Source: Cyclospora cayetanensis
Lineage: Eukaryota > Apicomplexa > Conoidasida > Eucoccidiorida > Eimeriidae
Direction: 5' to 3'
Assembly: GCF_002999335.1 (NCBI RefSeq)
Contig: NW_020312124.1
Span: forward strand, 1-64,000
Length of the DNA: 64,000 nucleotides
In this document: piece by piece, positions 22,396 through 34,800 of the stretch
Layout: every line of letters begins with the position of its first letter
Position numbering within the stretch: the stretch's first letter is position 1
Translations under genes and position numbers: made by a program
Notes under the pieces: model-generated
The model's database searches: none
What the model saw: only the letters and a program-made list of their open reading frames with translations
What the model was told of the DNA's origin: nothing

Positions 22396-24054
22396 GTGAA
22401 GATGGAGCCACCAGAGGGTCTGCCTCTGGCTGAGCAAATAACGGAAGTCAAGCGAAAGCTCCGACTCGTATCACAGGAGGCGAAGGCCTTTGGGGACTCG
22501 GCACAGATTCAAATAAGAAAACAACGGTCGGCTATTGAGAAGCTTAAGGCAGAAAATGCAGCAATTAAGGATGAGCTACAGCTGACAAGAGAGGCACTCT
22601 CTCAGCAGCAAAATACGCTTTTAGGTACTCGCATGCAGAGTTTAAACGAGCAGTGTCAGGACTTGTTACACGAGATAGCTGAGGAGAAGAAGGAAGAGCA
22701 CCATTTAGCCGAGAACATCCAAATTATGGAAGGCAGAGTCAAGAAGTGTAGGGAAGTGATCGGGTCGTTCGGTGGGGTGTATGCGGCGGAAGTCACCAGT
22801 GAAGCAATAGAGAAACAAACCCACATTCTAGAAAATAGATTAGACAAGGCGCTGCAAAAGCACAGCCAGGCAGTGGCTCACAACAGGAAACTTAAGGACG
22901 AAATAAACTGTTTAAGAAGGGAAAGAGTGACTTTTAGTCACCTTTACAAAAAGGCAGAGAACGATTTGATTGCACACAAAAAGGCTGTTCTAGATCTCAT
23001 CAAAGAGGCTAACCAGGCCTATACGGAGCGAGAGGAGGCGCAGAAATCGATCGCCACACTTAAAGCAGATGCAGCAAAAGAGAGGAAAAGCTTTGAAACC
23101 GAATGGGCACATCTGCAGCAGTTCCTCGAAGGACTGCAAATGAGACAATGGAACACGCAGCAGGCAAAGCGCGTGGCTGACCTTAAGGCCAGAAGGGAAG
23201 CTGACTGTGAACATGAGGCCCAGCGTAAGGAAGGGTGTTGGGGGAGTAACGAAGATATTACCAGTTTGTGCGATACAACAAAGGTGAGAAGCTACCAAGC
23301 AGCATTTGCCAAGATTCAGGCTGCAACAGGGATTTCAAGTGTTGAGCAGCTCATTGAAGCACTTAGAGTGGCAGAAGAGCACAACTTTTCACTTTTCTGT
23401 TACGTAAATTCTCTGAGCGATGAAGTCGAGGCCCATGAGGCAGCAATACACGACCTGCGCACCTCACTGAAGAGCTGCACAGATTTACAGCAGGCGGAAT
23501 CCAGGAAGAAAACCGAAGAAGTTAGAGAGTGGGAAGGACAGTGGCATGCAATACAAGAGAAAGTCAAATCCATGGAGGCTCAAAACAAAAGTGCAACAGA
23601 ACAGCTGAAGGATATTATGCAGAAAACTAGGGTCATGTTTGAAATTGTGGGGGCAGGCAAGAGGCATAAGGAAGAACTCTGGGCCACAGAGGAAGTCGCC
23701 GAAGTGACTATCACAAATTATCTGCAAGCAGTAGAAGAAGCTGTTGAAGATATGTTGGAGCGCCTATTGTGCCCGGCACAGTCCACGGAAATAGCGGTAG
23801 CAGCAGCCAGCCAAAAGCAGCAGAAAATAAGTACACGGGGGCAACCGAAAACAAATGCTGGTCATGCAAAGCAAACTCAGCAAATTAAAGTACCATCAGC
23901 CATAAACAGAACAAGTAGCTTAGACACTTCAGAAGAAGAGGACGGTGAAACACGTCCCTTGTCTAGGGAGGAGCTAAAGCGAAAACTCCAAATTAGCAAA
24001 GCAAGAAAGAGTGAACGAGAAAAAAACAAACAGAAGAAGCAGACAAGCAAATGA
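22396..24054 (+). CDS. outer dynein arm docking complex protein (ODA1/CCDC63/CCDC114 family)
   Basis: A 552-residue single-exon, almost entirely coiled-coil protein. Its sequence follows the DC2 family closely. KLRLVSQEAKAFGD and IRKQRSAIEKLKAEN near the N-terminus match the family's 'R...AY..E....IRKQR..I..L..EN'. ILENRLDKAL, LRRERVTFSHLYKKAE and IKEANQAYTEREEAQK then match the mid-region blocks. The C-terminus is Lys/Arg-rich. Known members dock outer dynein arms on axonemal doublets. In coccidia only microgametes carry flagella, so male-gamete expression is expected (inference). Two near-adjacent start codons exist (22396 and 22402); the first is used. It lacks the CAG runs seen in its neighbours, suggesting selection against length change in the coil. 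Confidence 0.85.
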   Translation: MKMEPPEGLPLAEQITEVKRKLRLVSQEAKAFGDSAQIQIRKQRSAIEKLKAENAAIKDELQLTREALSQQQNTLLGTRMQSLNEQCQDLLHEIAEEKKEEHHLAENIQIMEGRVKKCREVIGSFGGVYAAEVTSEAIEKQTHILENRLDKALQKHSQAVAHNRKLKDEINCLRRERVTFSHLYKKAENDLIAHKKAVLDLIKEANQAYTEREEAQKSIATLKADAAKERKSFETEWAHLQQFLEGLQMRQWNTQQAKRVADLKARREADCEHEAQRKEGCWGSNEDITSLCDTTKVRSYQAAFAKIQAATGISSVEQLIEALRVAEEHNFSLFCYVNSLSDEVEAHEAAIHDLRTSLKSCTDLQQAESRKKTEEVREWEGQWHAIQEKVKSMEAQNKSATEQLKDIMQKTRVMFEIVGAGKRHKEELWATEEVAEVTITNYLQAVEEAVEDMLERLLCPAQSTEIAVAAASQKQQKISTRGQPKTNAGHAKQTQQIKVPSAINRTSSLDTSEEEDGETRPLSREELKRKLQISKARKSEREKNKQKKQTSK

Positions 24055-24888
24055 ACGCAAAGCTGCAATTTGCCCCTTAATCCTTTAGAACAATCGTTGA
24101 GAGAGCATTCAGATATTGTAACACTGTGTCAAACGCGAAACGCAAAGAAAAGAACAAGCAGCACTTTGCTTATTGCTTGGGCGCCTAATCCCTCCTTTTT
24201 CTGGATGTAAAAGCTTATATACCTGCACCTACCGTATGACAGCAGCAACGCGATAGTGCAGTAAAAACCCCCAGACTGCATTTAAAGAGACAGACAGACC
24301 GTAGTTCCTTCATTTTCAGGTTATCAGTGTAATTCGCATCGTATGTTTGCCTTTGTACAAACCCTGAACTACATAATATATGGAAGGATGCAAGTTCGAG
24401 AGAGAATGAAGTTTAAGTGACTGGGTAAGGCTCTAAGGGCGGCAAGAAACAAAGAACTGTGTCCTATACGAATGTATACGGGACTAACGGCTGTGTGAGT
24501 GGCTCGTCACTGAAGCTGTGGGACAATTGAATCCTGGAAACCGATCTTTGTGTGCTGCTCGGCGGTTTTCGCACTCTTCATTTGTGTGTATTCTGCATTG
24601 TGGATGGCCACCTCGGATTAGAAGACTGACCGAAAATGCATGTGAGAAATTGTACAGTCGGATATGCTTTGAGCTCATGCCAGAGAGATTTTCATGTAGA
24701 GCGTTGGAGCTCTCTGCTTACTTCATTGAACTTCTCGCAGTGTCTGATCACTGGAATGCTAGCTATGGATGCGTTTACCGTTTCAAAAGTCGCTTGCTGT
24801 GCTAGGGCATCAATTAAATATCTCCCTAAAAAGCAATTTCTTGCATCCTTTTTTCCATGTTTTGGCTCTCTGTCCAATGGCTCCACAT
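24055..24888. other. intergenic, ODA docking gene to SPO11
   Basis: Short same-strand spacer without recognised genes. The SPO11 start may lie near its end: ATGAAAATGAGCCAG followed by GTAATT at 24889-24909 would make a plausible tiny first exon, but its phase does not fit the next exon by eye. Confidence 0.35.
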
Positions 24889-25065
24889 GAAAATGAGCCA
24901 GGTAATTTTGTTCTTTCCTCTTGTGCATACTTTCCTTCCTTCTAACTGTCTCCACAATTGTTCCCGTCTCTTCTTTCGCCTGATCTCTACTTTTGTGTGT
25001 TGCTACGTTTAGTTTTCTTTAATGTTCTTTTTGCACATATTTTTTCTCTGCTCCAAACTAGCGCT

Positions 25066-26969
25066 TGGTTTAGGTGTGGCTACATTGTTGGAGGACCACA
25101 TTCTTGCAATTCTTTCTTGGATTTGCAATACAAAGAGCGAGCTGCCTTCAACTGGCAACAAAAATACGATGAAGCAGATCTCTGCGATGAAGTTTGAACG
25201 GATGACGAAAAGTATGCACTTTGTACCCATCTCACTACCCTCCTGCTCTTTTCGTTGTTCTCTCTCCAAATTCACGCGTTGCGATGTCCTTCTTTCCACT
25301 TCGTATCATCCCGTATGCTGAACTTAGTGCATGGTACTACCTGCAGTCGTATCCCTGATGGGTCAACTGCATACTCTGGCAATAAAGGTGTGTTCGATGC
25401 TGATTTTTCCTCCTATCGAAGGGACGCACCAAGTGTATATGTACAATTACTTCAAAACCATGTAGAAAAGGACGGCTACCCAGCGAGAGTTGTATTACAG
25501 AGCGCCCGACATATTTTCGAATCAACAGCAAGTCAATGTCCTCCTACAGGTCAGTTTTCCTCAGTGTTGACTTGGGCTACATCACTCCTTCTTCGGCTGT
25601 TCCCATCATTACTCCATTACCTTGTGGTTCACTATCTCTCGCTGTCCTTTGCGGCTCACTTTTCAACCCCTGAGTCTCTTAAAACCGACGAAAATATTTA
25701 TGACTCTTAGGATATCGTCGCCCTTCTGGAGATTTCCCGTGCTTCCCTCTCGGTCTTCGCCTCAGAAAGAGGTAACAAAACGCACGAAGCTTGCTCCTCC
25801 CTCCCTTTTCACCGCCTTTCCCTTTCTGTTCACTTCTCTTGTGTAAATGTCCCCTCTCCTCTTCGCCCTTCGGTCGTTTTCCCCTTTTCCGCCCCCTTCG
25901 CCTTTCTTAACCTTTTAATCGAATGGAAGCCAACAACCTAGCAATGAAGACTTCTTCGAGTGCAGGTTCTGTAGCTGGTCTTTTGAGCTTCAGACACCGC
26001 GGACACACGCTCTCGTGCAGCTCCGGTAATATTCTGTGTTCTTTGTCTAGCCTATCCCTGACTTACAGTGGGCTTCTTTGGTGTGCTGACGAGCGGCCCC
26101 CCATAGCACGTTAAAGGATCACGTGAAAGATATCTGCAAACCGTTTCATGCACAAGGACACATCGACGATCACGTTATACTCCCATCGTTACGCATTTTA
26201 GGCTCTGGCGTAATGATCTCTGAGTCCTTGTTGGAAGCGGACGAGTTGCACAGTAGTGCCAGGTACATCATTGTTGTCGAAAAGGACACAATTTTCCAGT
26301 CGCTTTGTGCAGTGGAATTCTGGAATGTGAGTCCTCTATGTCCCAAACCAGCGAACTAGCCCCTAAACGCTAGTTTTAAAGCCACAATTCCATTCCCTCT
26401 GTATCCTCCATCGCATAAGTTCCTTCAGCTTTTGCCTTGCATCCTGATTACCGGTAAAGGTTTCCCCGATTTCGCGACACGAAAGTTGCTTATTCACTTA
26501 GCGCATAAGCTCAATTTGGAGGTGAGGAATAGTAATGAAATATGCGTCCTAGCCGCTTCCCGCTTCATTTCTTGTTTTCTGCGGGTTTTCCATTCAACAT
26601 AAGGCTGGCTACGTTGGGGACTATGACCCTCACGGTGTCCAGATATTTTTGACATATCAGCATGGGAGTAAAAGCTTTGAAGGGCGGCTGCTCTCTCTAC
26701 CCTCTCTCCATTGGATCGGGATGCTGTACCGAGACACGGAGTTACTACCTCCTACTGCTTTGCTGCAATTAGGGCAGCGAGACACGGCGCTATTACAGAG
26801 TCTCTTGTCCCACCCAGGAGTCTTAGCGAATAAACGCTTACGGGAGGAGTGTGAGAGCATGAAGAAAGGGGGGAGGAAATGCGAAGTTGAAGCCCTGGAA
26901 TGGAAAGGGCCAGACTATATTGGCAGACACTTTGTAGCCTCAAGAATTCTCAGGCGGGAGTGGATCTAA
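25066..26969 (+). CDS. SPO11: SPO11 meiotic recombination protein (topoisomerase VI A-like), multi-exon
   Basis: Makes programmed meiotic double-strand breaks through a covalent tyrosyl-DNA link. Confident exons: 25466-25549, 25711-25771, 25966-26025, 26202-26326, 26429-26521, 26604-26969. The first of these reads TATQRELYYRAPDIFSNQ, with the catalytic tyrosine in RELYY. DIVALLEISRASLSVFASER and SVAGLLSF follow, then SSARYIIVVEKDTIFQSL and LPCILITGKGFPDFATR. The Toprim metal motif is GDYDPHG, followed by YQHGSKSF. All match eukaryotic SPO11. An earlier exon about 25066-25212 (LLEDHILAILSWI ... KFER) fits the family N-terminus. The link between it and 25466 is unresolved: 25389-25465 reads FSSYRRDAPSVYVQLLQNH in another frame. 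Start codon not fixed. It follows the dynein docking gene on the same strand. Confidence 0.85.
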
Positions 26970-27685
26970 GGAGCGAATGGAATACGAAGTGTGAAACGAA
27001 ATAAGAAAGAGAACAGGACGAGATGGCACAGAAATCGTGAAGTACGAACGGAATGGCATTGGGCTCTCCACACAGTTGGCGGAGTGCGTCCGGCATATTA
27101 CTTACAATCCAGAACTGACCGAGAAGGTATTCCAACAAGACACCATAAAAGACACGGAAAGCAACAACCTCTCACAATGTTCGCCCCTCGAGGGCACGCT
27201 GCTGCCTCTCTGTCTCTGCCTAACACAGTCTGAGATGAGACACATATTCGTCTGTCAATCATATCATGCGTCCATAAACACTCCTAATGAAGCGCAGGAA
27301 TAAAAAGAGGAAGGGGTGACAGAAATAACCATAGTAACACTTCAGTGCCTCAGGCTAACAGCAGGCATTCGTTTGGCTGCACCAAACAACAATGGGTGGG
27401 CGGTAACAGGTGGCGGTTGCGCGAAGAGACGAGCACGGCGCGAGCTGATGATATTGAAGCCCTTAGACCCAAAGCGGCACTCAACTGACAGCCATAAGCA
27501 CTAAGTTGCGCCGCAATAAACACAAATAAGCAAGACAAAGGAAATCATAGCTTGAACAACAAAGGCAGAAGTCATCTGCTTACTCAGCAGCTGCCTGGTA
27601 CACGATGTGAATGACATAAGGCACGAAACTACCAAAATAGCACGGCGATCAACACTGTTAAGACAGAAAAAAGCAAACGATAGCT
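26970..27685. other. convergent intergenic region, SPO11 and CBM20 gene
   Basis: No gene or array seen. Should contain both 3' ends. Confidence 0.5.
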
Positions 27686-30600
27686 CTATCCGGTTCCTTT
27701 ATGAAGCCCCTTGCTAGTGCTGACGTAGTGCTCCCATTCCAGGTTTCCAGTTGAGGTGTACACATTCGGAAAGTGATGATTCTTACAATTAAACTTTTCA
27801 AAGCTTTCCGTCATGTTGATACTCGCCTTCTCTACGACTGCCCGCGGGGAGGCAACACACGAGGCTTCATCTTCCTCCTCGTCCTCGGTTTCCTTCTGCT
27901 CGGTTTCAACGCTGCTAACCTTTCGATAGATTTGAGCGCACGGCTCTACAGGGGAAGACGGAGACGCGATACAAGGAGGAGCGACGTGGGCGTGAGGCCG
28001 CGATTTGTCCTCCCTACCGTTGTCTTCCATTGTTGCGGTTATAACGCGCTCCGTCTCCTCTTCATGATAGAGGGAAGCAGTGCTAGACTGTCTGCTCAGA
28101 TCAACTGGGGTAAATATGTGGAAGGTCCTTGCGGTATCGCCTCCCTCTCCTCTTTCCTCTTCTCGCTGTCCTCTTCGCTGGTGCAAGTGCAACTGCAGCT
28201 GCTCCTGATATTTTCTGCTGCATAGAGCTGCATCCAGGTTGTGGCAGATCCACCCCAGGAGCTGCCTGTTGCCAGCGTTCTCTCTTTTGATATCATGCAA
28301 CATGCTCTGAATCCACGATAAGTCCGGGCCAATGTCTTTACTCATGAGAACCGCCTCACTCATGCCGAAAGAAGCAGGAGAGGGCTGCGAAGGCACCTGC
28401 TGGTGCAAGGGCACCTCAGAAAGCGTATTTTCTCGAATTGTTTCCTCCTTCAGCGAGCCCCCATGGCCCGACTGCCTGTGCTGCTTACCTTTTACCCTGC
28501 GTAATTCATCCGCGCTGCGGGAGCGCCTGTTGCTTCCCAAGTATACAGCGAGTTCCGGTTCTGCCCCCTCGGTCAGCATCAGCGACTTGTCTGCTGCTGA
28601 TATCCAAGTGCCAGGAGAGGAACGCAATACGGACTCGAAAGACGAAAAGGACCCACTTTCTGCAAGTAGTCACAGTGGCAGTGCGTATGTACCGGAGAAC
28701 AGCATGCATTTTGGGCAGTGCACTCCAAAAGGAAAAACAACCAATTTTGAAAACGCAGAAAACTTGCACAATCCAGAGATGCAAGACTCGGATTGAATTT
28801 GTCTGCACGTTTCATAGCACGACATATAGATATGCAAAGGACACAAAAAGAAGCAGCTTCTGCTGGTTTTTATACTCCTCATGCAGGGTGGACGTCTGAA
28901 CACCAGGTGGTAAGAGAGTGCTACCCGCTGCCACTGTAGCACTCGTAACAGAGCGATGGGGAGCACCCTTTGCTGCGCTGCTCATCGCTCTCACATCCTC
29001 CTACTGCTCCTGAGAGAGCCTTATGCTATGCTGAGATCCCTCTGCCTACACCCCGATCTTTCTCCTGCACCTCTCTGCTTCCCTGCCTACGCACTTCCCA
29101 GCCCCCTACTCGCTCCCTCAGTCTGCTTTGTTTCTCCGTGTATTGCAAAAGCTCGAAATGCAGAGGGCACCTCTACAGGGGTTGCACACTGCGAAGAGCA
29201 TCCGCTGCACGGGAGAGAAGAGCCTCACGCCACGAGCACCTGAAAAACTGAGTCCGATTGCTCCTCCGTCTCACCGTATCGGGTGTGCTTGGCATTAGTA
29301 AGCAGCTTTTCCATGGTTTCCTGAAGTTTTTGCGTCGCTTTTGTCATGGAGGCAGCGACTGTTTCTTCAGCAATTTGACTGATTTTTTTAGCGAGTAGGC
29401 TTTCCATATGCTGAAATAAGGCAGCTTGCAGCTGCTCTTGTGCCTTGAAGCTTGCTTCACGGACTGCAGTGGTGACTGCCTCTGAGGTGGTCGCTGCTGT
29501 ACTGGCTGCAGCGGCAGACGCAACCCGCGTTGTCAACGCCTCGCAGCGCTCCGTATCACCAGTTCCCATCTGAGGGAAACACAGAACCTACTCCACTCGC
29601 CACGATCCCGTGGAGCAGCGCCCCTTTTATTCTGTCGCACTGCTCTCGTGCACTGCGTGTGTTGCTTTTCGCGTTTTGTGGTAAGGTGGACCCCCTCTCC
29701 CTGACCTGTGTCGTCAGGGGTGCGTACATGCACGGGTGGGAAAAGCCGTAACAACTAGACGGCAACTTATTCTCAGGCCTGCCACTCGCTATTCTACTGA
29801 AGGCAACGCTTACCAGCAACTGCCGCAGCAGCTCGCCGTGACTGTCCTCTAGCGTGTGCCTCAGGTCGCCGACCTGCACCGCAAAAACAGAAACGGCAGA
29901 TCAGCACGCGACAGTGAAGCCGTTGAAAGCTAACACGAAAATATGCGTCTCTGCATACGCGCGTCGAGAGACAGATACTTTCTGTTCGGGTTGGCTGGCA
30001 CAAGGACATGCAGAATATGTAAAACACATGCATCGATATATATATATGTATATATGTACATATGCCCACATATATATATATATATATACTTGCACGATGC
30101 ATATGAACCTGGCAGGAAGCTCCCCCAATGACTAATGCGCATAGCCCCCCCGCCCATCTGCGCAAACGCCACGGTATAAAGGTACATAGAAGCTGTCATC
30201 CGCCACCTTGCCTGAAGGGCATTGTTCTTGCACAGCTTCTCAATGGCTTTGAGTATCTTGAGGAGAACTGCTGCTTCTTGGCTGCTTTCGGAAGGCACCT
30301 GCAGCGTTCATTGAGGCAGGACGAGCGCGAAAGAAGTTAGACAGCTCCTAATTCGCAGGTTTTCACGCCTCTCGATAAAAGTGCGCCTCGCCTCCTGTGT
30401 TGAGGTGTCTCTGCCCTAGGGGCCAGTGCAACTCCAAAACTAGCTGAGATTTTCATCTATGTGCTCAAACAAAAGAAGGCGCAGAACAGAAGACTGTTCC
30501 TCTTCCACGCCAGCGCCGAGAAAGCGCAAAAAATGGCAGCACGCATCACCGCAGTGCCTGAAGGCTCCCTCGCTCGATCTGAGAGAGAGAGGCTGCTGCT

Positions 30601-31714
30601 TACCGGCAAATGCAGCTTGAGCGGCCGGTCTTGCGACGCCGAGGATGCATGCGGTGAGGAAGAACACACGCTGCTGTCTGTCCTCATCCATGAGTCGTGC
30701 TCGCTGCTGGGAGAGGTATACGCGGTGTTGCTGCTGTGGCTGCTGGGGGATCGAGTCTTAAGAAAACTGGCTGGAGAGGCACAGGGGGCAGCCAAAGGCT
30801 GCGGCGTGGAGCTCATGGTGAGGGGAGGAAAGTCGCACTGACCTGCGGCCGTAAATGTTGATCACACATACACTCATGCAAATACACATATGTGCACATA
30901 GATACATTCGTGATACACGTGTATATATACATGAACAAATGCGCAAATGCACACATAAACACATACAGAAATACAGAAATACACACACATACACACATAT
31001 ACATACACAAATACTCACAAAAAACATACACACATATACATACACAAATACACAAATACATACATACACATCCATACACAGCACGAAGGGTGACAAAGTG
31101 CCTCATGCTAATGCCGGGAGCGCGAAGCAGCAAATGCAGACCGCCGCGGACGGCTAGCGAGGTGGCGCTCGCTCTAAGAAACAGCCTTTATAGCTCGCGA
31201 ATCAAGGTTGAGAAAGCCCCCATGTTAGAAAGGCATATGTGAAGCAAAAAACAGCCGGAGACGGCAGTCGGTCCAAACACCCGCAGGTGCACAAAAAGCA
31301 GCAGACTACAGTGGCAGTTGTCTGCTCAGGTGATGTAGTTACAGAGAGCGAGTGTGCATATACCGAATTTATCGAAAAGGTCGTGGCTGCCTCGGCAGAG
31401 TCTGGCGATTCGGTTCCCAGAGTCATCGTGCCCGGCAATACATTCCCATCTGCATGGGCTGTTGCTTGCGCTGCTGCAGCAACGACAGGGTGCTTGCTCC
31501 GGAGGCTGCGCTTTCGAAAGCACGTTGCTGGGGGGGTTGCACTTGCACAGGGGAACAATGACGTATTTGTACTTTATTGCAAGCCCTGCTGGGAGCGGCA
31601 CTGGAGGCGACACCCACAAGGGGAAGGTTCCCTTAGATGTGCTGAGACGGATGCGAAGCGGCAGCTGCCACTCTCCTAGAGAAGAAGCGCTGCCAAGGAC
31701 GCACAACTCTTCTC
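27686..31714 (-). CDS. CBM20 starch-binding domain protein with Ser-rich linker and coiled-coil tail
   Basis: Exons, phase-consistent: 31714-31543, 31449-31364, 30842-30604, 30298-30173, 29873-29814, 29569-29275, 28659-27686. The first two encode a CBM20 module: EELCVLGSASSLGEWQL, then PLPAGLAIKYKYVIV, and after the splice WECIAGHDDSGNRIARL. These match the family's 'vvGs...LGnW', 'LP.g..ieYKyvi' and 'WE...NR'. Its first strand lies further 5' and was not found, so the N-terminus is missing. A Ser/Pro-rich exon follows. Then come helical, coiled-coil-like exons (LKILKAIEKLCKNN; LRHTLEDSHGELLRQLL; an Ala/Gln/Lys coil) and a 323-residue acidic C-terminus. CBM20 binds starch-like glucans, and coccidia store amylopectin, so a glucan-tethering scaffold is inferred. 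No phosphatase or dikinase domain is visible, unlike laforin or GWD. Confidence 0.6.
30036..30095. repeat. (TA)n/(CATA)n microsatellite, intron of CBM20 gene
   Basis: Alternating ATATATAT and ATATGTACAT units between two coiled-coil exons. Confidence 0.85.
30859..31085. repeat. CACATA/CAAATA-rich microsatellite, intron of CBM20 gene
   Basis: Irregular ACACAT, ACATAC and AAATAC units fill the intron after the CBM20 exons. Reading frames across it are His/Thr/Ile or Val/Cys artefacts. Confidence 0.85.
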
Positions 31715-31849
31715 CTGCAGCATCAGGAGACGGAGTGTGAGGAAGCGAACTGCACTCACCCGATGGAGGGGAGAGAAGGAAGGGGGCTGGGAGGGGGACA
31801 GGGGAGGCAGACGGAGGCTGAAGGGGCAAAGAAAAAGGGTTGAAAGCAT

Positions 31850-34800
31850 CAGAAAGGGGGGTGGAGGGGAGGGTGTTGGAGGGGAGGGTGTTGGGGGTAA
31901 TTTGGGAGGAGTAGTGGCGTCGCAGGTGTATGGACAGGGCATGGCGCGAACAGCCAACCGCCACAGGGGTCTGTGGATTTGGAGTGTAGGGTTTGCATAC
32001 CGATTGAAGTATTTTCGCATATACAGTGGAAAGTGACGTAGCAAGATCTGCAGGCCGACGCCATTGCAGCTGAGAGGGGGGTGATAAGGCCCCCGTGTAC
32101 AAATTTCACAGCCAGCGCTTGCTGCAGGAAAACAGTTTAGGCTGCGGCGTTGCACCGGAGCAGCAGCGTTCATCCGTTAAGCGGAGCTGAGACTTTCACC
32201 AGAAGAAGCAAGCCTGCAGAAGGGGGAGGAAGGGTGGCTAGAAGGAGGAAGGCAGGGAGTTCTGCTGCATTCTTTCAACCACCCGTCGGTGTGCGCGTAG
32301 CGGGGTGAATGACAAAGCCCCGAAAGGCGCTTGACGGAGGGTGGGAGTGTGTGTAACCCGTCAAAACAAAACGGAGCGCGAGGCGATGCATCAGAAGTCG
32401 CCGATCGGTCCTTAAACCACCCTGAATTGCTGCCATGCGCGTGGCGTGCGGCCACCGGGAATCCCGAGGGCGTGCAACTCTTTCAGGATGCGCACTGAGA
32501 AATGGACTGAGGAGGATTAAGAAGAACAAACGGGTGCGTGAAGATGCCTTCAATGAGGCAGAGAGGGCGCAGTATATGCACGAGCGTTCGCGCCGTGCGT
32601 GTGACCGCCGCCGTTCTGAATGATGCAGGCCTACGGGTTTGGGATTTGAGTTTTGGGATCTAAATGCTGAAGTCACTCTAAAAGAAAGGAAATATGATGA
32701 AACTACCAAAAATAAATGCTAAAAGGAGAATTTCAGCATTCAAAAGGAACAACGAGAAACTGGGCGCCACAGCCGATATGGCAGCTGCAGCAGCTGCTGT
32801 AGCTCTCTCTCGGAAGTGTGAAGCGAACGAAGCATGCGTTCAACTTCCTATCGTGATGATTCGGGCTTTACTCGGTGATTTCTACCACCTCCGTCTCAGA
32901 TCCACCAAAACAAGCTGTTTCCAGCTGTGTAAATGGGCGCTGTAGCTCTCGCCAGTACAAGAGGGCACGAATAGCCGCCGCGGCCGACAAACAGCCCCGA
33001 CAAAGTTTCTTCTTCATGCGCAGTCTCATACGCTTCCTTCTGGTCAGATTCTTGTCGTGGAAGTTGACAAAAGGTGTCCCTATGAGCGATCAGGGACGGC
33101 GGTTGTCATGATGGGCTGCAGGTGTCGATTGAGAGGCACACCCCGGCGTTCTCTGAGCACAATAAAGGCAAACAGCCCTCTCAGGCTGAGTAGAAGGAAG
33201 CGCTGTAAGCGTGAACACTATGTTTGTGGCCTTTAAGCCTTTGCTACGCACCGTCGGGCGAGACAAGCATGGCGTTGTGCTGCATTCCTGCCAGCAAGCA
33301 AGCGATGGAAAGAGCCAGAAGTTGAAGATATGTGGCCTCCACTGCGACTAACAGATGTATGCAAAAAGCAACAAACACTCGAGCAAGCATGAGGCCATAC
33401 CGCTGTGGAATTGTAATCGAAAATATTGGAAATAAAAGCCGATAGAGGGACCTTCACGCTTGATGAAGCTCAGGCTGAGGTGTACTCAAACACATTCTGC
33501 TAAACTGATTATGATTCGCCCTAAGAGTAAGTAAGGGGCTAAATAGCTGGCTTATTTCTACGTATGTCCTGTATATAGCAAAGTTTTGCTAGCTCGACAC
33601 ACGAAGACATTTTTAGAGGCGTGCGCGGTATGTGCGATGTGCAAGTGGGTATGAACTCTTGGACTGCTTAGGGGGTGCAGCTACGCTCATCCTAGCGGTC
33701 ACTCCCCCATCGTAGAGCGACTACATAGGGACGCGGGCAGAGCAAGTAAGGAGCTATCTTGGAATTTGCTCAATAAATTTTGAAAGATATTGTTGACATT
33801 AAATGCACAGTCAAGCGTCTTCCTGAGAAGACCTCAGATGTACCGGTATGATTGTACTGATAGACAGTGTGGCGCTTCACCTAGGATATCCAAAAAAGCC
33901 ACGTTGTAAACCCGACTCACCTACACAGCTTACTAGAGATCCCTGAGGTATCGTTCCAAATGAACGCCTTCTTCTCCGTTCCTTTTCCCCTCGGGGGTTC
34001 TGCGTGAGCGGACACGAATAGACGGCTCTGCTTCGTATTCTTGACTCTCTTAGCATGTTCATCCAGTTTCATGTACCGGGGAGCGTACAGGACTCGCATG
34101 ACTGATTCTCACAACATTGGGCATGTTCTATGCTGCAACAAAAACAAATATCTAAAAACAGGCAAACCAAAACTTGAATTCCTTACCATCTCTTATATAC
34201 ATAAATCTAGTGCACTAGAAGGCTTTAACATGCACCCTAGCCCATTAGATCTAGCAATCGATGTTGACCCCAAGTGAAGGAAAGTTTCAGCCTGGCCACA
34301 TCCGGTAACAGCTGTTACAACTGATTCTGCGAACACGAAATAGTAGGGAATGGCTCCAACTACAAGGACTAGTAGTGCTCTGCGGATTAACTCCAATGAG
34401 ACTGTGTGCTTTCAGCGGTTTAACCTGCTGTGCGCAGGGGCAGCGATTCCTCGCAACAGGAACTTGCCTTTGCACAAATTTCCCAATTAAGTAGTATTAG
34501 ATGAGTTATTTTCTTTGCAATTACACTTTAATACGACTTGCGCCGGTTGCATGCACAGTCGGTTCGCTAGGAGTCAAGAAATGCGCTTGACTCGGCTGGC
34601 AGCTATTCCTCGATGTGCGTTGCACTCGTTTTCAATAAAGTGCCCAAGGTGGCTCATCTCCTGTCTACAGTTAAAAGGTGTGCCTGATAAAAAGAGAAGG
34701 AGACTTTTCATGCTCCCTTCATGCATGGGTCTATATGCATGGAGTCTACATCCAGCTGCTTCAGAATGCCCACTAGAGTTGGCTTCTCTGCGACGAGCGG

